A stretch of 64,000 nucleotides of DNA, from the NCBI GenBank assembly GCA_025617745.1, contig CM046858.1, forward strand, positions 37,961,119-38,025,118, given 5' to 3'. This document shows, piece by piece, positions 1 to 10,910 of the stretch. The DNA comes from Heliocidaris erythrogramma (taxonomy: Eukaryota > Echinodermata > Echinoidea > Camarodonta > Echinometridae). A model generated the notes under the pieces. That model searched no databases and had not been told where the DNA came from. It saw nothing but the letters and a program-made list of their open reading frames with translations. Made by a program: the position numbers and the translations under genes. The stretch's first letter is position 1. Every line of letters begins with the position of its first letter.

Positions 1-239
1 CAGAAACTACATGTAGTTTAAAATACATGATTACACAAGAGATCAAAAATACTTCACAAAAATGCCTGCTGGGATGCCTGCTGGGCGGGGTTTGGAACGT
101 GCTTCATATACTGGTGTATAGAGCATTCATACAGCTGTTTATTCTTTTCTCTCTGTTTTTGCCTGTGACTGCCATGTTATCTTTCATTCCTTTTGTATCT
201 TTTTCCCACCATGTCCCTTCCATTCTTTATTTTTCATCT

Positions 240-425
240 CCCACCACTATCTCTCTCTCTCTCTGTCTCTCATTCTTCTATTTCATTTCTATTGTATCTC
301 TCTCTCTCTTTCTCTCTTTTCTCCCTCTCTTTTCTCCCTCTCCCTCTCTTTTTACCTCTCTCTATTTTTTTTTCTCTCTCTCTCCTCTCTCACCCCCTCT
401 CTCACCCCCTCTCTCATCCTCTCCG
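240..425 (+). repeat. CT-rich microsatellite before exon a
   Basis: Almost pure pyrimidine run with TCTCTC and CTCACCCC units, ending just before the exon a acceptor. It is non-coding; long apparent open frames here are low-complexity. Confidence 0.85.
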
Positions 426-434
426 TGCCATCAG

Positions 435-521
435 GACTGGGAGGATAGAAATAAATCCCATGTTGAGACGACCTTTGATGCAGATGGTAGCATAGAGACA
501 TACGGTGGCAAGCAGGAGAAG
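435..521 (+). CDS. AFDN: Afadin exon a (tandem exon pair, first member)
   Basis: Exactly 87 nt (29 codons), phase 0 to 0, between AG at 433-434 and GT at 522. It encodes a segment with VETTFDADGS, which matches the QETTFD motif between FHA and DIL in known afadins. The next exon has the same length and phase and a related sequence, so this looks like a duplicated exon. A long CT-rich tract precedes the acceptor. Confidence 0.8.
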
Positions 522-1677
522 GTATATGATTTGCTAACTCCCATCATACTTCACTAATGAATTAATCAATGATGCTCTCGGGCAAGTCCAAGCTTTTTTG
601 TCCTTTACGTTACTAACCATATCTAAGATTTTAGAATATCTGACGATTGCATTACTCTACAGACCTCAAATGCAGCTTGGATCAGATGAAATATCAAGTT
701 AAATAACATTGTACCTTGGACTTGCCCTCTTAATAGTTTATCAACTCACTAACTAACCTGCTCTGTATTTTCATACTTTTTATATTAATTCATACGCAAT
801 TTCTATTTTGCACGACTGTAAATAGATGTATGTCTGTTCTGAGTCTTTAACAGTGGCGTAGTATCTTGCTTGCCTTTCATTCAGGTGCACTAACAATGTG
901 AATAACAAAACCCAAAGCTTGAAGTAACATAGATATGCACCTCATAATGACAACATTATTGGCTCTTCATAACCTTTTTCCGTTTGCTGATAATTTGTTG
1001 GGGTTTTTATTCATCTTTCTTTCTTTGATAAAAAATGTTTCCCGATGGAAATGTGTAATTTTTTGTCATATTGGATGATGCAAATCAGGTGATGCCAACA
1101 AGACATTTATTTGTCAGAAAAGGTCTTTTGAACTATTCAAGGATCATGTACATTTTTTAGGTCTGTCCATGAAAGTACGCAATTCCGTGTTACGATATCC
1201 TTTTGTAAATCGGGTTCCTTTTTGTGCACATTTGAGGGTTCTCCTGGGAAAGAGATATTGCTGGTAACATGCCATGTACATGTAGCTTGGTACTCAATAC
1301 CCCCTCTTTTTCAATTTTATCTCCAAAAGTGGCCTTCATTGAAAATGGCATGACTCAGAATTGCAAGGCACTTTCACATAAACTTTATTCACAGGGGTTT
1401 TTTAGGTTGTGTATTTGTACATACATGTATGGCCTCCCTGGTTGATTTTTGACATCTTGGAGGTCTTTGCCTCGGGGGTTAAATTGATATGGTCCCTGTG
1501 CACCAGACCTGGTAGTGTCGATTCCTGCACATAGACTCTTGCACACCTTCCCCACCCCCCCATCCTCTCCCACAACATGCACACCTTTTTTGTTATAAGA
1601 GAGCCATGGCACACCCCTGTTTTTAATAGTAGCTAATTGCTAACCCTTCCTTACACCTGCTGTATGACGATCTGCAG
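522..1677. other. Intron between tandem exons a and b
   Basis: AT-rich intron of 1,156 bp. I see no other exon or element in it. If exons a and b are mutually exclusive, elements enforcing the choice would lie here; none is evident by eye. Confidence 0.6.
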
Positions 1678-1764
1678 ATAATCACCCGCAACCATACACA
1701 GAGTTTTGAGACCACTTTCGATGCCTCTGGCCACGTGGCCACCCGTACAGGGCGGCATCCACAG
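1678..1764 (+). CDS. AFDN: Afadin exon b (tandem exon pair, second member)
   Basis: Also exactly 87 nt, phase 0 to 0, flanked by CTGCAG and GTATGT. It encodes FETTFDASGH with ETTFDA at residues 11-16, the same place as in exon a. Either exon, or both, can join exon 3382-3436 in frame. Whether they are mutually exclusive or both included cannot be read from DNA. Confidence 0.8.
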
Positions 1765-3381
1765 GTATGTGGCCGCATGCGATGAGTTTGATAAAGAACA
1801 CAAAACTAACTCATGAATATGATCAACATATCACCAAGGATTTTATTCATCGGCATATTCAGTCATTTTGAGTTAGTTTTCTGAAGTTCTATTTAATGGC
1901 ATGGAATGAGATAAGCTTGCACAAGTCACTCACTATCAAACCTCAGATATGAGTTTATTCATCAACATATTCGTTCCTCATTCGCATTTCTTAATTAAAT
2001 CATTTGATGGCATGAAATAGAGATAAAAAGAGCACACATGAACTCACTTGCAAACCTCTGATATGATTCTATTAATACAGTATGAATTGAAATATGTTAT
2101 GTTAATAACATGTACTGTATATTAAACATTAGGATATTCATTTGCGACATATTGTCCTCATATATCATTGCTTATGCTAACTAATGCTAACTCGCTCATT
2201 ATTCATGTGATTGAGTACTCCCCTGCTACTTTTATGTTTGATCAATTGATCAGAATTTATTTCATTTAATGGCTTCGTGCATGCAGTGCCTTGAAATTGC
2301 ACACTACAATCAAATGGATTCATGAATTGTTATTAGCATTCAGATTTGATTTGGAATGTTGTGTGAATGGTGGCCAACTGTGACTATCTATTGTCTTGTT
2401 TTGTATTTTAGGTTACACCTTTATGTATTTCAGGTTACACCTTTATGTATTTCAATGCATTCATCTCAAGGCTTTCGTATTTAGTTTTTATCCTCAGTAA
2501 TCATATTTTTTATCATTTCCTCTCCTTTTGTCCCCGTCATTTTCACTCAATAGACCACCTCGGTAATGTATGCAAATTTTATACATACCTTTCAAACAAA
2601 GGTTGTTCTTGACAGCTTGAAAGCTTGCTAGACATAGCAACAAATAATGTATGCAAACTGGATTCCAAGCATTGAGGCTTATTTATAAAAAAATTTGTAT
2701 ACATTACAGAAGCGGTCTATTGCTCTTTTCTTTCCTTGTTCCTTTTCTTATCTGTTGATATTGTTATGATATAAGAGCATTTCGTCATTCATGATCCTGA
2801 AATTTCAGTCATATAAGTACTTTATTCCGTTATGTACCGGTTCCTGTGGTAATGAAAAGCCGATCCTTTTCATGTTCATTTTCCATGATTGGCTTTAAAC
2901 AAAGACATGCATAATTGTGCTGCCATTATCTAGATTCCTTACATATTATTACATCTAAATTTCATTAGCAAAAAGGAGCCTTGTAGTGAATACAAATTAT
3001 GCGATGGGTTGATTAAAGAAAATGGAAGAACATTTCTTAGACGTTGTCCTAATCGAATGAAGAATGGATGGAAAAGATTCTTATATGCAAATTATTCTAA
3101 CTTTCTTTTGAGGTTTTTAATTGTAATCATGGTAATGATCGAACATGTGCAATGTATTTATAAACAGCTTTGGCTGTGTTTGTTCCTTTTTTGTTTTAAA
3201 ATGTTCAGTTTTCTTTGTGTTTGCATTTATCCCCAGCTATGTTGTTTTTGAACCAATTGCCTATGGGAACTACATTGTGTGGTTCCTACATTCAGCCTAT
3301 GGGAACAAGTCAACCGGTGAAGGCATTCTTGAGATTGTTCCGTTTGCCCTCAATGAATATATTGTTCTCTTTATCCTTCAG
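1765..3381. other. Afadin intron
   Basis: AT-rich intron. It contains one inverted-repeat element (2548-2722). Nothing else is supported. Confidence 0.6.
2548..2722. mobile_element. Short inverted-repeat element (MITE-like)
   Basis: The ends are inverted copies: CAATAGACCACCTCGGTAAT on the left and the complement of CAATAGACCGCTTCTGTAAT on the right, continuing through ATGCAAATTTT-like sequence. Length 175 bp. No coding capacity; superfamily not assigned. Confidence 0.75.
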
Positions 3382-3436
3382 GCCCGTGATCCAAACACTG
3401 AAGTCTTGCCCCTGAGCCTAGAGTTTCGAGATACAG
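3382..3436 (+). CDS. AFDN: Afadin exon, pre-DIL
   Basis: 55 nt, phase 0 to 1, acceptor CTTCAG, donor GTGAGT. Encodes TEVLPLSLEFRDTG, matching the ELILPASIEFRES region of vertebrate afadin. It joins the exon at 4011 in frame. Confidence 0.88.
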
Positions 3437-4010
3437 GTGAGTGTATATTTTTTAATACCTATATTCAATGAAAAGATTTTAAAATGAAAATCATACATTG
3501 ATGGGTAAACATGCATTTGTTCCAGTCAAATCCCGAATCCTTAAAGGCTTGGTTCGTAGTGCTACTGACTGTTTGAACAATGCACATCATTTTAATGAAA
3601 TTTATTATTATTAGTATTGTTATTTCATTTGGCAAATCAAAGTATATACAAAGAAGAATAAATGATACATTACCAGAAGGTTGAAAATTAGATTAAAATT
3701 TAACCCCCGAAAGAATAGACAAGCTGCCAGGAATGAGGCTTGCAAACTAATTTACAGAAACCTCTAAGGGTCCACTAATCCGATTTGCAATACAACCAGG
3801 GGATCAATGAATACAAATAAATCGACATGTATAACATAAAGAGTAACAAAAATATAGTGGGATGAATTATCCATAGGGTGCAAGTTACCATAAGTTACAA
3901 ACACGTACATGTCTTTGCGGAACACCATATTGATTTTTGAACAGGAACCACTGCCTCAATCCCAACTTTAATCATTGTTCTTACATATTTGTTTGACCTT
4001 TGCCCTGCAG

Positions 4011-4216
4011 GTGAAGACACCTTCTTTGACGTTGTAGTGCGTCAGGTGAACGGAGCCCAGATCTACTTCAAGCTTGCCCCGACGTACGCCCTGTACCTGG
4101 CCTGTCGTTACCGTCTCTCCAAACTCTACCGACCCGAGATGGGTCCCACGGAGAGGGCACAGCGGCTGTCTGCCTTCCTCAACAAAATGGCTGACATCAT
4201 CGACCGGACCGTTGAA
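4011..4216 (+). CDS. AFDN: Afadin exon, start of DIL region
   Basis: 206 nt, phase 1 to 0, acceptor CCTGCAG, donor GTAAGA. Encodes a segment containing YFKLAPTYALYLACRYRLS and PTERAQRLSAFLNKM, which aligns closely with the start of the afadin dilute domain. Confidence 0.95.
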
Positions 4217-4650
4217 GTAAGAATGAAGAATTATCCTTGAAGGAATTATTACAGTATCATTATTTATTCTGAAAATCCATGTAGATGGAATGTTATTTTA
4301 TCACACCCCAAACCAGTTGTTTTATATAAGTAGCCATTTGTAGACTGAATATATAATGGTTGTTATGTGGTGCCCTTTCAGTCATTGTAATAAGCAAGAA
4401 TGTACCAAGTAGTCGGTTGAAGATGTACATTGGAAATGAGGATAGTTGGAATGCTTGTAAACAATGATGACCTTTGAAAAAAAGGTGTGAGATTTTTAAT
4501 ATATATTTTTAATGGATCATCATTTTAAAAGAAATTACAAGGTATTGATAGAAGGTATTCCTTAAAAACAGATTCATACCTTCAATACACTGAGGTGACA
4601 GTCTGTATGTTGATGGTCATCTGCTCTCCCCTCTCCCTGCCCTTACACAG

Positions 4651-4796
4651 GAGGAATCCCAGGTGGCCGGAGCCTTGACCTTCTGGCTGTCCAACGTCTC
4701 TGAACTCCTGCACTTCATCCAAGCTGATCGTGATATTGGTGGCATCTCTCACGATGCTCAGGACATCCTGCATACTTGTGTCCAGAACACCTTCAG
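4651..4796 (+). CDS. AFDN: Afadin exon, DIL domain
   Basis: 146 nt, phase 0 to 2, acceptor TTACACAG, donor GTTAGT. Encodes VAGALTFWLSNVSELLHFI followed by QADRDI, a conserved DIL block (GALAFWMANASELLNFI in vertebrates). Confidence 0.95.
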
Positions 4797-5069
4797 GTTA
4801 GTCATAAGGGACCATTCCTCTGAGACCAACCTCTATACAATACACTTTCAGTGATTAAACTCTCAAAATGCCGGGTTGTTTTAATGTTTGGTCTCTCTCT
4901 CAGCAGTTGGATTCACCACCCCCCCCCCCTTCGTCAAAATCCCTCAAATCTAAAATATCCCCTGTAAAAAAATATTTGATCGTGATCTGTTGTTTATCGA
5001 AGGGAGAGTAGAGCTGCTGTGAAAACTCAATTAATTTTTACTCGGCATAATCTCCTCTTCATTTTCCAG

Positions 5070-5167
5070 GCATCTTGTGAGAGCCATGCAGTTGGAGCTT
5101 AACAAGAACCTCTCAGCGTTCCTTGACCCCAGTGAAGAAGCCGACGTTGAGAAAGACCTCATTGCAG
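5070..5167 (+). CDS. AFDN: Afadin exon, DIL domain
   Basis: 98 nt, phase 2 to 1, acceptor TTCCAG, donor GTAATA. Encodes HLVRAMQLELNKNLSAFLD, matching the segment YLVHCLQSELNNYMPAFLD of vertebrate afadin. Confidence 0.93.
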
Positions 5168-6399
5168 GTAATAAGATTCTCCCCTTGTTTATCCATCCAT
5201 CCATCTTTCTGTCACAGTACATGTTTTACCATGATAGGGGTTCTTGGGCATGAAGTCAAGGATTACATTCAACCTGAGGCTACTATTTCGTAAGGCAACC
5301 GTTGTAGGACGTTTCTAGAATATGCAGTAATGTTCATTTTGTATGACCAATCCCACATCGTATTCCTGTGGGCAACGCCCAACAACCAACTGTCAAAACT
5401 AACTTTGCTAATCTTTCTTTTTGACAGACATAGCCCAGAACCATTTCTTTCTGGATTCTATTCGATTTCAAGAAATCACTTGATGAAATTTGAAATGTTT
5501 TGTTGATTTTGGAGCCAAACTCCAAGAACTCTAAAAACATGCTTACAAAGTGGATGTTCGATCATCTACATGATCCACTAGATAGATAATTCACTGATCC
5601 TTTCTAATTTGTTTTTCTCATGTCAATTTCTGTAATTGGAGCTTATAGGAACTTTCAATAGAATTTATTTCATTGGGAAAACGAGCCTTGTCACGCTAAC
5701 AAATCACACCTGTTTGACCGTTTTAAATGGTAGTGATCAATCCTAGTCTAGATTATGTATTATTTGAAATTATGGCCTTACAACAAAGAATATGAGCAGT
5801 TTTGACTATGATTCAACATTTTCTCATTCATTCATAACCATTGCATTGCTTGGTCATTAACAGTTTCTTCCATGCATGGGAAATTCGCTTGGGTGTAGCA
5901 GTTTTCTTCTTTTTTTTTTGCCTGGAGAATTTGTTCTTGAGATATTTGCATTTGTTACTTCATATCATGGTACCATGGTTTGTCTTGTTAACATTAAGTG
6001 TAATTGTAACGTGTTGAAGACATTCATAGCAATGTATGGTAACCTGCTGCAATTTAACACATCACCATTTTTCTTTAAAATTTTGATTGAGGCTGGGGGT
6101 CAAAGATCTCAATGTACCAGTGGGCCATCTTCATGCCAGTACTGTCCAACGCCTGTAGAAATGCCCCCTCCTCACATAATTGCCCATGAATATATGATGA
6201 TAACAAAGACCAGGAAAATTGGCCTGGATCTTTAACAGCCTTCACGAACGAAAATGTAAAGTTAGGGACGTGTTGCGTTACAAGTCACGTGTAGGAGTAC
6301 TAGTAGTACCTCAAGCTGGGATATATACCTATGTACAAAGAGCAGAAAAATGGTGGCGTGGAACTTAAACCTACTTTGTCCTGAATGTTCCTATCCCAG
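5168..6399. other. Afadin intron
   Basis: 1.2-kb AT-rich intron; no further feature supported. Confidence 0.6.
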
Positions 6400-6480
6400 A
6401 CGAGGACGCAAAGAGCGTTGAGAACGGGCGCTGGATGAGGCCCCCATCACGGAGCCCTATGAGTGGCCGCCCAACAATAG
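6400..6480 (+). CDS. AFDN: Afadin exon, DIL domain linker
   Basis: 81 nt, phase 1 to 1, acceptor TATCCCAG, donor GTAGGA. Encodes a loop containing RWMRPPSRSPMSGRPTIG that is longer than the vertebrate equivalent. Because it is a phase 1-1 cassette it could be skipped without shifting frame; that is inference. Confidence 0.8.
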
Positions 6481-8488
6481 GTAGGAAACTATCCAAACGA
6501 ATCCTTGCAAAACACAAACTAGCAGGAAATAGTTTCATGATCACTAATTTGTTCACAAATATGCAGTTGATGACTTGTGTTGTTAATTACTTTTTCTTGT
6601 GTTTCATTGTGCATGCTACATTTTCTATATGATCTGCATTGCATGAAGTGCTGAAGCTAGTCATTTGCATGTATTTATCTGTAGTGCTTTTCTACTCTTC
6701 AAAAATTGATAGTTTGAATGAAGATTTGGACACTGTCAAGCAAGCCAGCTCTCTCTTTCTTACACATACATGTGGATTATCTTCTTCTCTTTGTGTAATC
6801 ATTTGAACACTAATAAGTATAATTTTTTTCAGTTCACAATTTCCCATTGTTGTGCATGGATGTAGTTTTGTTTTAGGGTCCAACTACATGTATTTTCAAT
6901 TGATGATATTGATTTCTCCTTTTATTACTGTGCATGCTATATTAGAAGTTTGGTTTAGTAGTCTGCAGTAGAGCATATTCCACCCAGTTTGGCTTGTCAA
7001 AAACATAGAAAACAGAACTATCACAGAGGGTGAACATGCAGCTTGTAGTTTCTTCATATTTACTTACTGTAAAATGGGGTGAACAGGAAAAAAATTTTGA
7101 AAAGCTTCCCGACAAAGTATTTTTTCCTAGTATTGAAGCAGACCCTGAGCATTATTGTATTTATAACGTTAAAAAAAATAAAAGGGGTTGGCATCTACTC
7201 TGAAGATAAAAACACTAAGTCAAAACACCCTTCCAATTATTGTTCCTGTTCACCCTGTTTTATGGTACATGTACTTTTTCATTATAAGCTACATTAGCGT
7301 CTTCAGTGTTGACATCAGCATACATGTACTTATATGAAAGAGCATTCCTCTTTTCCTCTTTTTGTCTCTATCTCTCTAATTTTTTTTAAAATGTATTTTT
7401 TCCCTTTTTTGTTTTGCATCCTTTGTTTCTTTTTCTGTTTATTATTCTTCTCAGAAGCCAGTATCTTAGTTCATGCCTCACCACTTTTACAAAGGCATAA
7501 TAAACATGCTTCTTGGTTTCGTAAATGTGGAAGTAAATATATCAGTTAGAACAAATTCATCTTATCCTTTTCCATAGGATATCAAGACTGGAAATCTATG
7601 TTCATTTGAGTTACGAATTACTGGTATCTTTGCAATGCCATATGCTTTAGAGTTACTTTTTCACTGCCTGATGGCAATTGGCATATAAATTTGATCTTTG
7701 CATCTTTTAATTTTGGGGTTTTTTCAGTGGTTTGTGTGCATGTTATTATTGTTATTATTGCTGTTGTTGGTGTGAGTGAACCATCAATTTCTTGCAGTCG
7801 CCTGAAGAGGAGAAGAAAAGTTACTTTCAATAGCAGTCCCTACACTGTCGATGTATGATTATTCTTCTGGGGGATTGTGATATTTCATGGAAGTATTTTT
7901 TGCCAAAAGTTGCACTTAGGCAGGCTCACAGGCATAAATGTGTATTTAGTTCTGAACTTTAAAAAAAAAATATGCATATTCATGGATCATGAATAAAAAT
8001 CTGCATTTCATATCAAAGCCATTTTTTGAGTAAAAAAAATAATGAACCGTAAGTAGATGTATAAAATGAACAAATATTTGCCTTTTATTTTTCGTGCACT
8101 CACAGCAATCATAAAACCAAATAAATCGTACTATAACAGATCATAGTTCACATTACATGGTTTGAAATGTTTGCCTGGACAGAACATGTGATGAATCACA
8201 TTTTGGGTGTCTATTTTGAGACAGTTTAATATATTGTTTGAATTGCTTTGGGCCTAAACTTTGAGACGTGATCAACATAACCAGATTAATATGAATATAC
8301 AAGTATGGTAAAAATGAATTCTGAAGTATCGAATGAATGACATGGGTACGGTCTGTTTGCCATTACTCATTTGAGTAAATATCCAGCAGGCAATATTGGG
8401 AAAATGCAGCATAATGCAGCCAATATGTAGTGCATGATTGATTGTAAAGTGTTTCCCAAACATATAGAAGGGTTTAGCATATGTTCTG

Positions 8489-8636
8489 GGGCCCTGTTTC
8501 ATAAAACTTGTTATCAATAACAACTGCTACAATTCTATGACAAATTTGCTCACAGCCAATCAAATGCAAGGATTTCAGTAGCTTATAACAGTTATTGTAA
8601 CTTTTTATTGATAACAAGTGTCATGAAACAGGGCCC
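8489..8636. mobile_element. MITE-like element with GGGCCCTGTTTCAT ends
   Basis: Inverted ends GGGCCCTGTTTCATAAAAC and the complement of GGGCCCTGTTTCATGACAC, each continuing into TTGTTATCAATAA. 148 bp and non-coding. No clear target duplication; this end type recurs in invertebrate genomes but I do not assign a superfamily. Confidence 0.8.
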
Positions 8637-9301
8637 TGTAGTGTCTTTTTCCAGCATCATTTCGTGTCCAGCCTCTGTGTTTGCATGCCCAATCTGTCAG
8701 ATAATCATGTTATGCATACTTCCTAACTTTATTTTCTTAACGTCCTCAAGGCTGTAAGACTTATTTTGGCAATATTGTTCAGCTAGACGACCCTCCCCCC
8801 TTGGTATATTGATAATGTTATTTTGAAGTGTTTTGTAGTTATCACACTCCTTTGAATATCCACCTCTGTTTATACCATGAAGAATGCTAGAAAAGAAACC
8901 CGAGCAGAGGCTTTGGCATTCTTTTATTTCGTTTGAAGCTCTTATGTCTCAATATTAGTGAAATCTGAAACTGAAAAAATGTGAAGGAAAATACAGCAGA
9001 CTTTCTACATGTACTAATAAACAGAGGATGATATGTAAATATGTTGCACTGTGTGTTTTTAATTGATCAGAAGAAAACAAGTATCATCTTGAAATATGAA
9101 GTGAGTCTACAGATCCTCAAGCTGTAGCATTTTATTCCAAGTTGGTGTATTGTTTTGACATTTGACCTCATTGATATTGCCAGTTTTGCTAAATTTCTTT
9201 ATTTTAGAGGAAAGATTGTGAGATAGCAAAGTACCATGTACTTGTAGAGTGGATAGCCTTGAAGAATCTAGAAAAATATAGGCAGTAATAAGGCAGCTCT
9301 C

Positions 9302-9870
9302 GCTTTTATTATATCATAATTTTCTCTTTTTCATCATTTTCTGATTTTCTTGTCTTTCTTTCTCTTCTGTTCCCTTTAATCTTCGACCATTTTATCTTTT
9401 TCTCCAACTCATCTTTTTTTTTTCTTTTTCTCTATTCGCTCTTTTTCTCTCTTCTCTATGCTCTTCCACTCTCTTACATCTTCCTACGATTTTATCTTTT
9501 TCTCTAACTCATATTTTCCCCCTTTTTTTTCTCAATTTGCTCTTTTCCTCTCTTCTCTTCTCTATCCCTTTCCCTTTTTATATTCATTCAATTTAATCTG
9601 GCATATTTATGTATCTTTCTCTTTCCTCAACTCGTTATTGTACTCTTTGCATGCTTTTTCTGTTCCTTTCTTTCAATATCGGGGGGGGTTCTCCCATTCT
9701 CTCTCTTTCTCTTTCTATCTCTATCTCTCTCTTTCTCTTTCTATCTCTCTCTCTCTCTTTCTCTTTCTCTTTCTATCTCTCTCTCTCTCTCTCTGTACTT
9801 TGTGCATGTACATGTTTTATCTGTGTCTTTGTATTATATCTCTTTTTTTCTCTCTATCTCTCTCTCTCCC
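9302..9870 (+). repeat. Long polypyrimidine tract with TCTCTT repeats
   Basis: About 570 bp in which nearly every base is C or T, densest at 9690-9800 (TCTCTC / CTTTCT units), ending at the acceptor of exon 9873. Low-complexity; not coding. Confidence 0.85.
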
Positions 9871-9872
9871 AG

Positions 9873-10141
9873 GTGATGTTCTCCAGATCCTCTCCTCTGC
9901 CATGACCCTCCTGCGCGTGTGCCGGGTGAACGCTGCCCTCACCATCCAGCTCTTCTCGCAGCTCTTCCATTTCATCAGTGCGGGTCTCTTCAACCGCCTG
10001 GTCACTTCACCTCGCCACGCCGGTCTCTGCACCCAGGAGTGGGGTCACCGCCTGGTAAGACGCCTCTCAAGGGTGGTGGCCTGGGCTGAGAAGCAGGGGC
10101 TGGAGGTGGCTGCCGATACCCACTGCCAGAAACTCAAGCAG
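9873..10141 (+). CDS. AFDN: Afadin exon, DIL domain core
   Basis: 269 nt, phase 1 to 0, acceptor TCTCCCAG after a long CT tract, donor GTAGGT. Encodes DVLQILSSAMTLLRVCRVNA, ALTIQLFSQLFHFI and AWAEKQGLEVAADTH, the most conserved DIL signature of afadin. The DIRS-A1 retrotransposon lies in the intron that follows. Confidence 0.97.
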
Positions 10142-10340
10142 GTAGGTGGTGGTTCTGGAGGAGTAACCTTCGTGAAGCATATGCATAACACAGGATCTAA
10201 ACTGTCCAACCTGAAGACTTTCTTGCTGCCTCATGCTGTTCTTGATTGTTTATCAGTTTGTGTGTTCTAGTTTGTGTTTTAAACAACAACCAACTAGAGC
10301 ATTTACAAAGTAGACATTGCTAATTTACTGCAATAAATCA

Positions 10341-10491
10341 TATATACCTACCTATTATGCCTGTAGTCTTGACTACGGGACCCCTTCGAGAATTATCACA
10401 CATGTGTCACAAAATTGTGCGCACCCCCCGTAATCCTATTGTCCCCTTTGCCACTCACGCGCGTCAGTACGCTACGGCCATCTTCCTCTTT
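10341..10491 (+). repeat. DIRS-A1 left inverted terminal repeat
   Basis: 151 bp from TATATACCTACCTATTATGC to CATCTTCCTCTTT; its complement is at 16446-16596. The 19 bases outside it (from 10322) are unique to the left end and reappear in the ICR. Confidence 0.92.
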
Positions 10492-10910
10492 CTTGCTCGC
10501 CCCCGACGAGTTAGGACGTATAGTCACAGCGCTCCTGAAATCAGGTCGTATAGTATCTTTTTGGTGCGCTTTTTCGCATAGTTAAAGCACTTTTAGGTAC
10601 CTATATTCGTTTAGATTATAGTACTTTGTGTTTTATTAGTCACTCTTGCCGATTGCAAGGGATTTTTTGATTCCCTTTCTTGGCATTTATTTTTCTCTTT
10701 CACGGTCAGCCCCACGTAGATATTTCCGTGTTTGCGGGTGTTTCCGTTTGTCACCGAGCCTTCGGGTTCGGTGTTTGTTCTTACGGTTTAGGCTGTGAAA
10801 ATTTATTTAGTGCGTATCTCCCAAATAAACTTTAGTTTTATTTACTGCATTCAGTTGAAGTATTTCTTAATTTGAAAAGTATACTTTATTGTCTGTTTTA
10901 TTGCAGTGGT

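Larger units (their letters stand above)
6481..9872. other. Afadin intron, 3.4 kb
   Basis: AT-rich intron with one MITE-like element (8489-8636) and a pyrimidine-rich terminal tract. A possible acceptor followed by an open stretch near 7800 (SPEEEKKSYFQ-like) was seen but has no support as an exon. Confidence 0.55.

Noticed and set aside
7795..7850. Extra afadin exon near 7800
   Set aside because: An acceptor-like AG and a short open stretch exist, but no family match and exons 6480 and 9873 already join in phase.
9458..10270. Long open frames through the CT-rich tract upstream of exon 9873
   Set aside because: Low-complexity Ser/Leu/Phe translation of pyrimidine repeats; the real exon begins at a clear acceptor at 9873.
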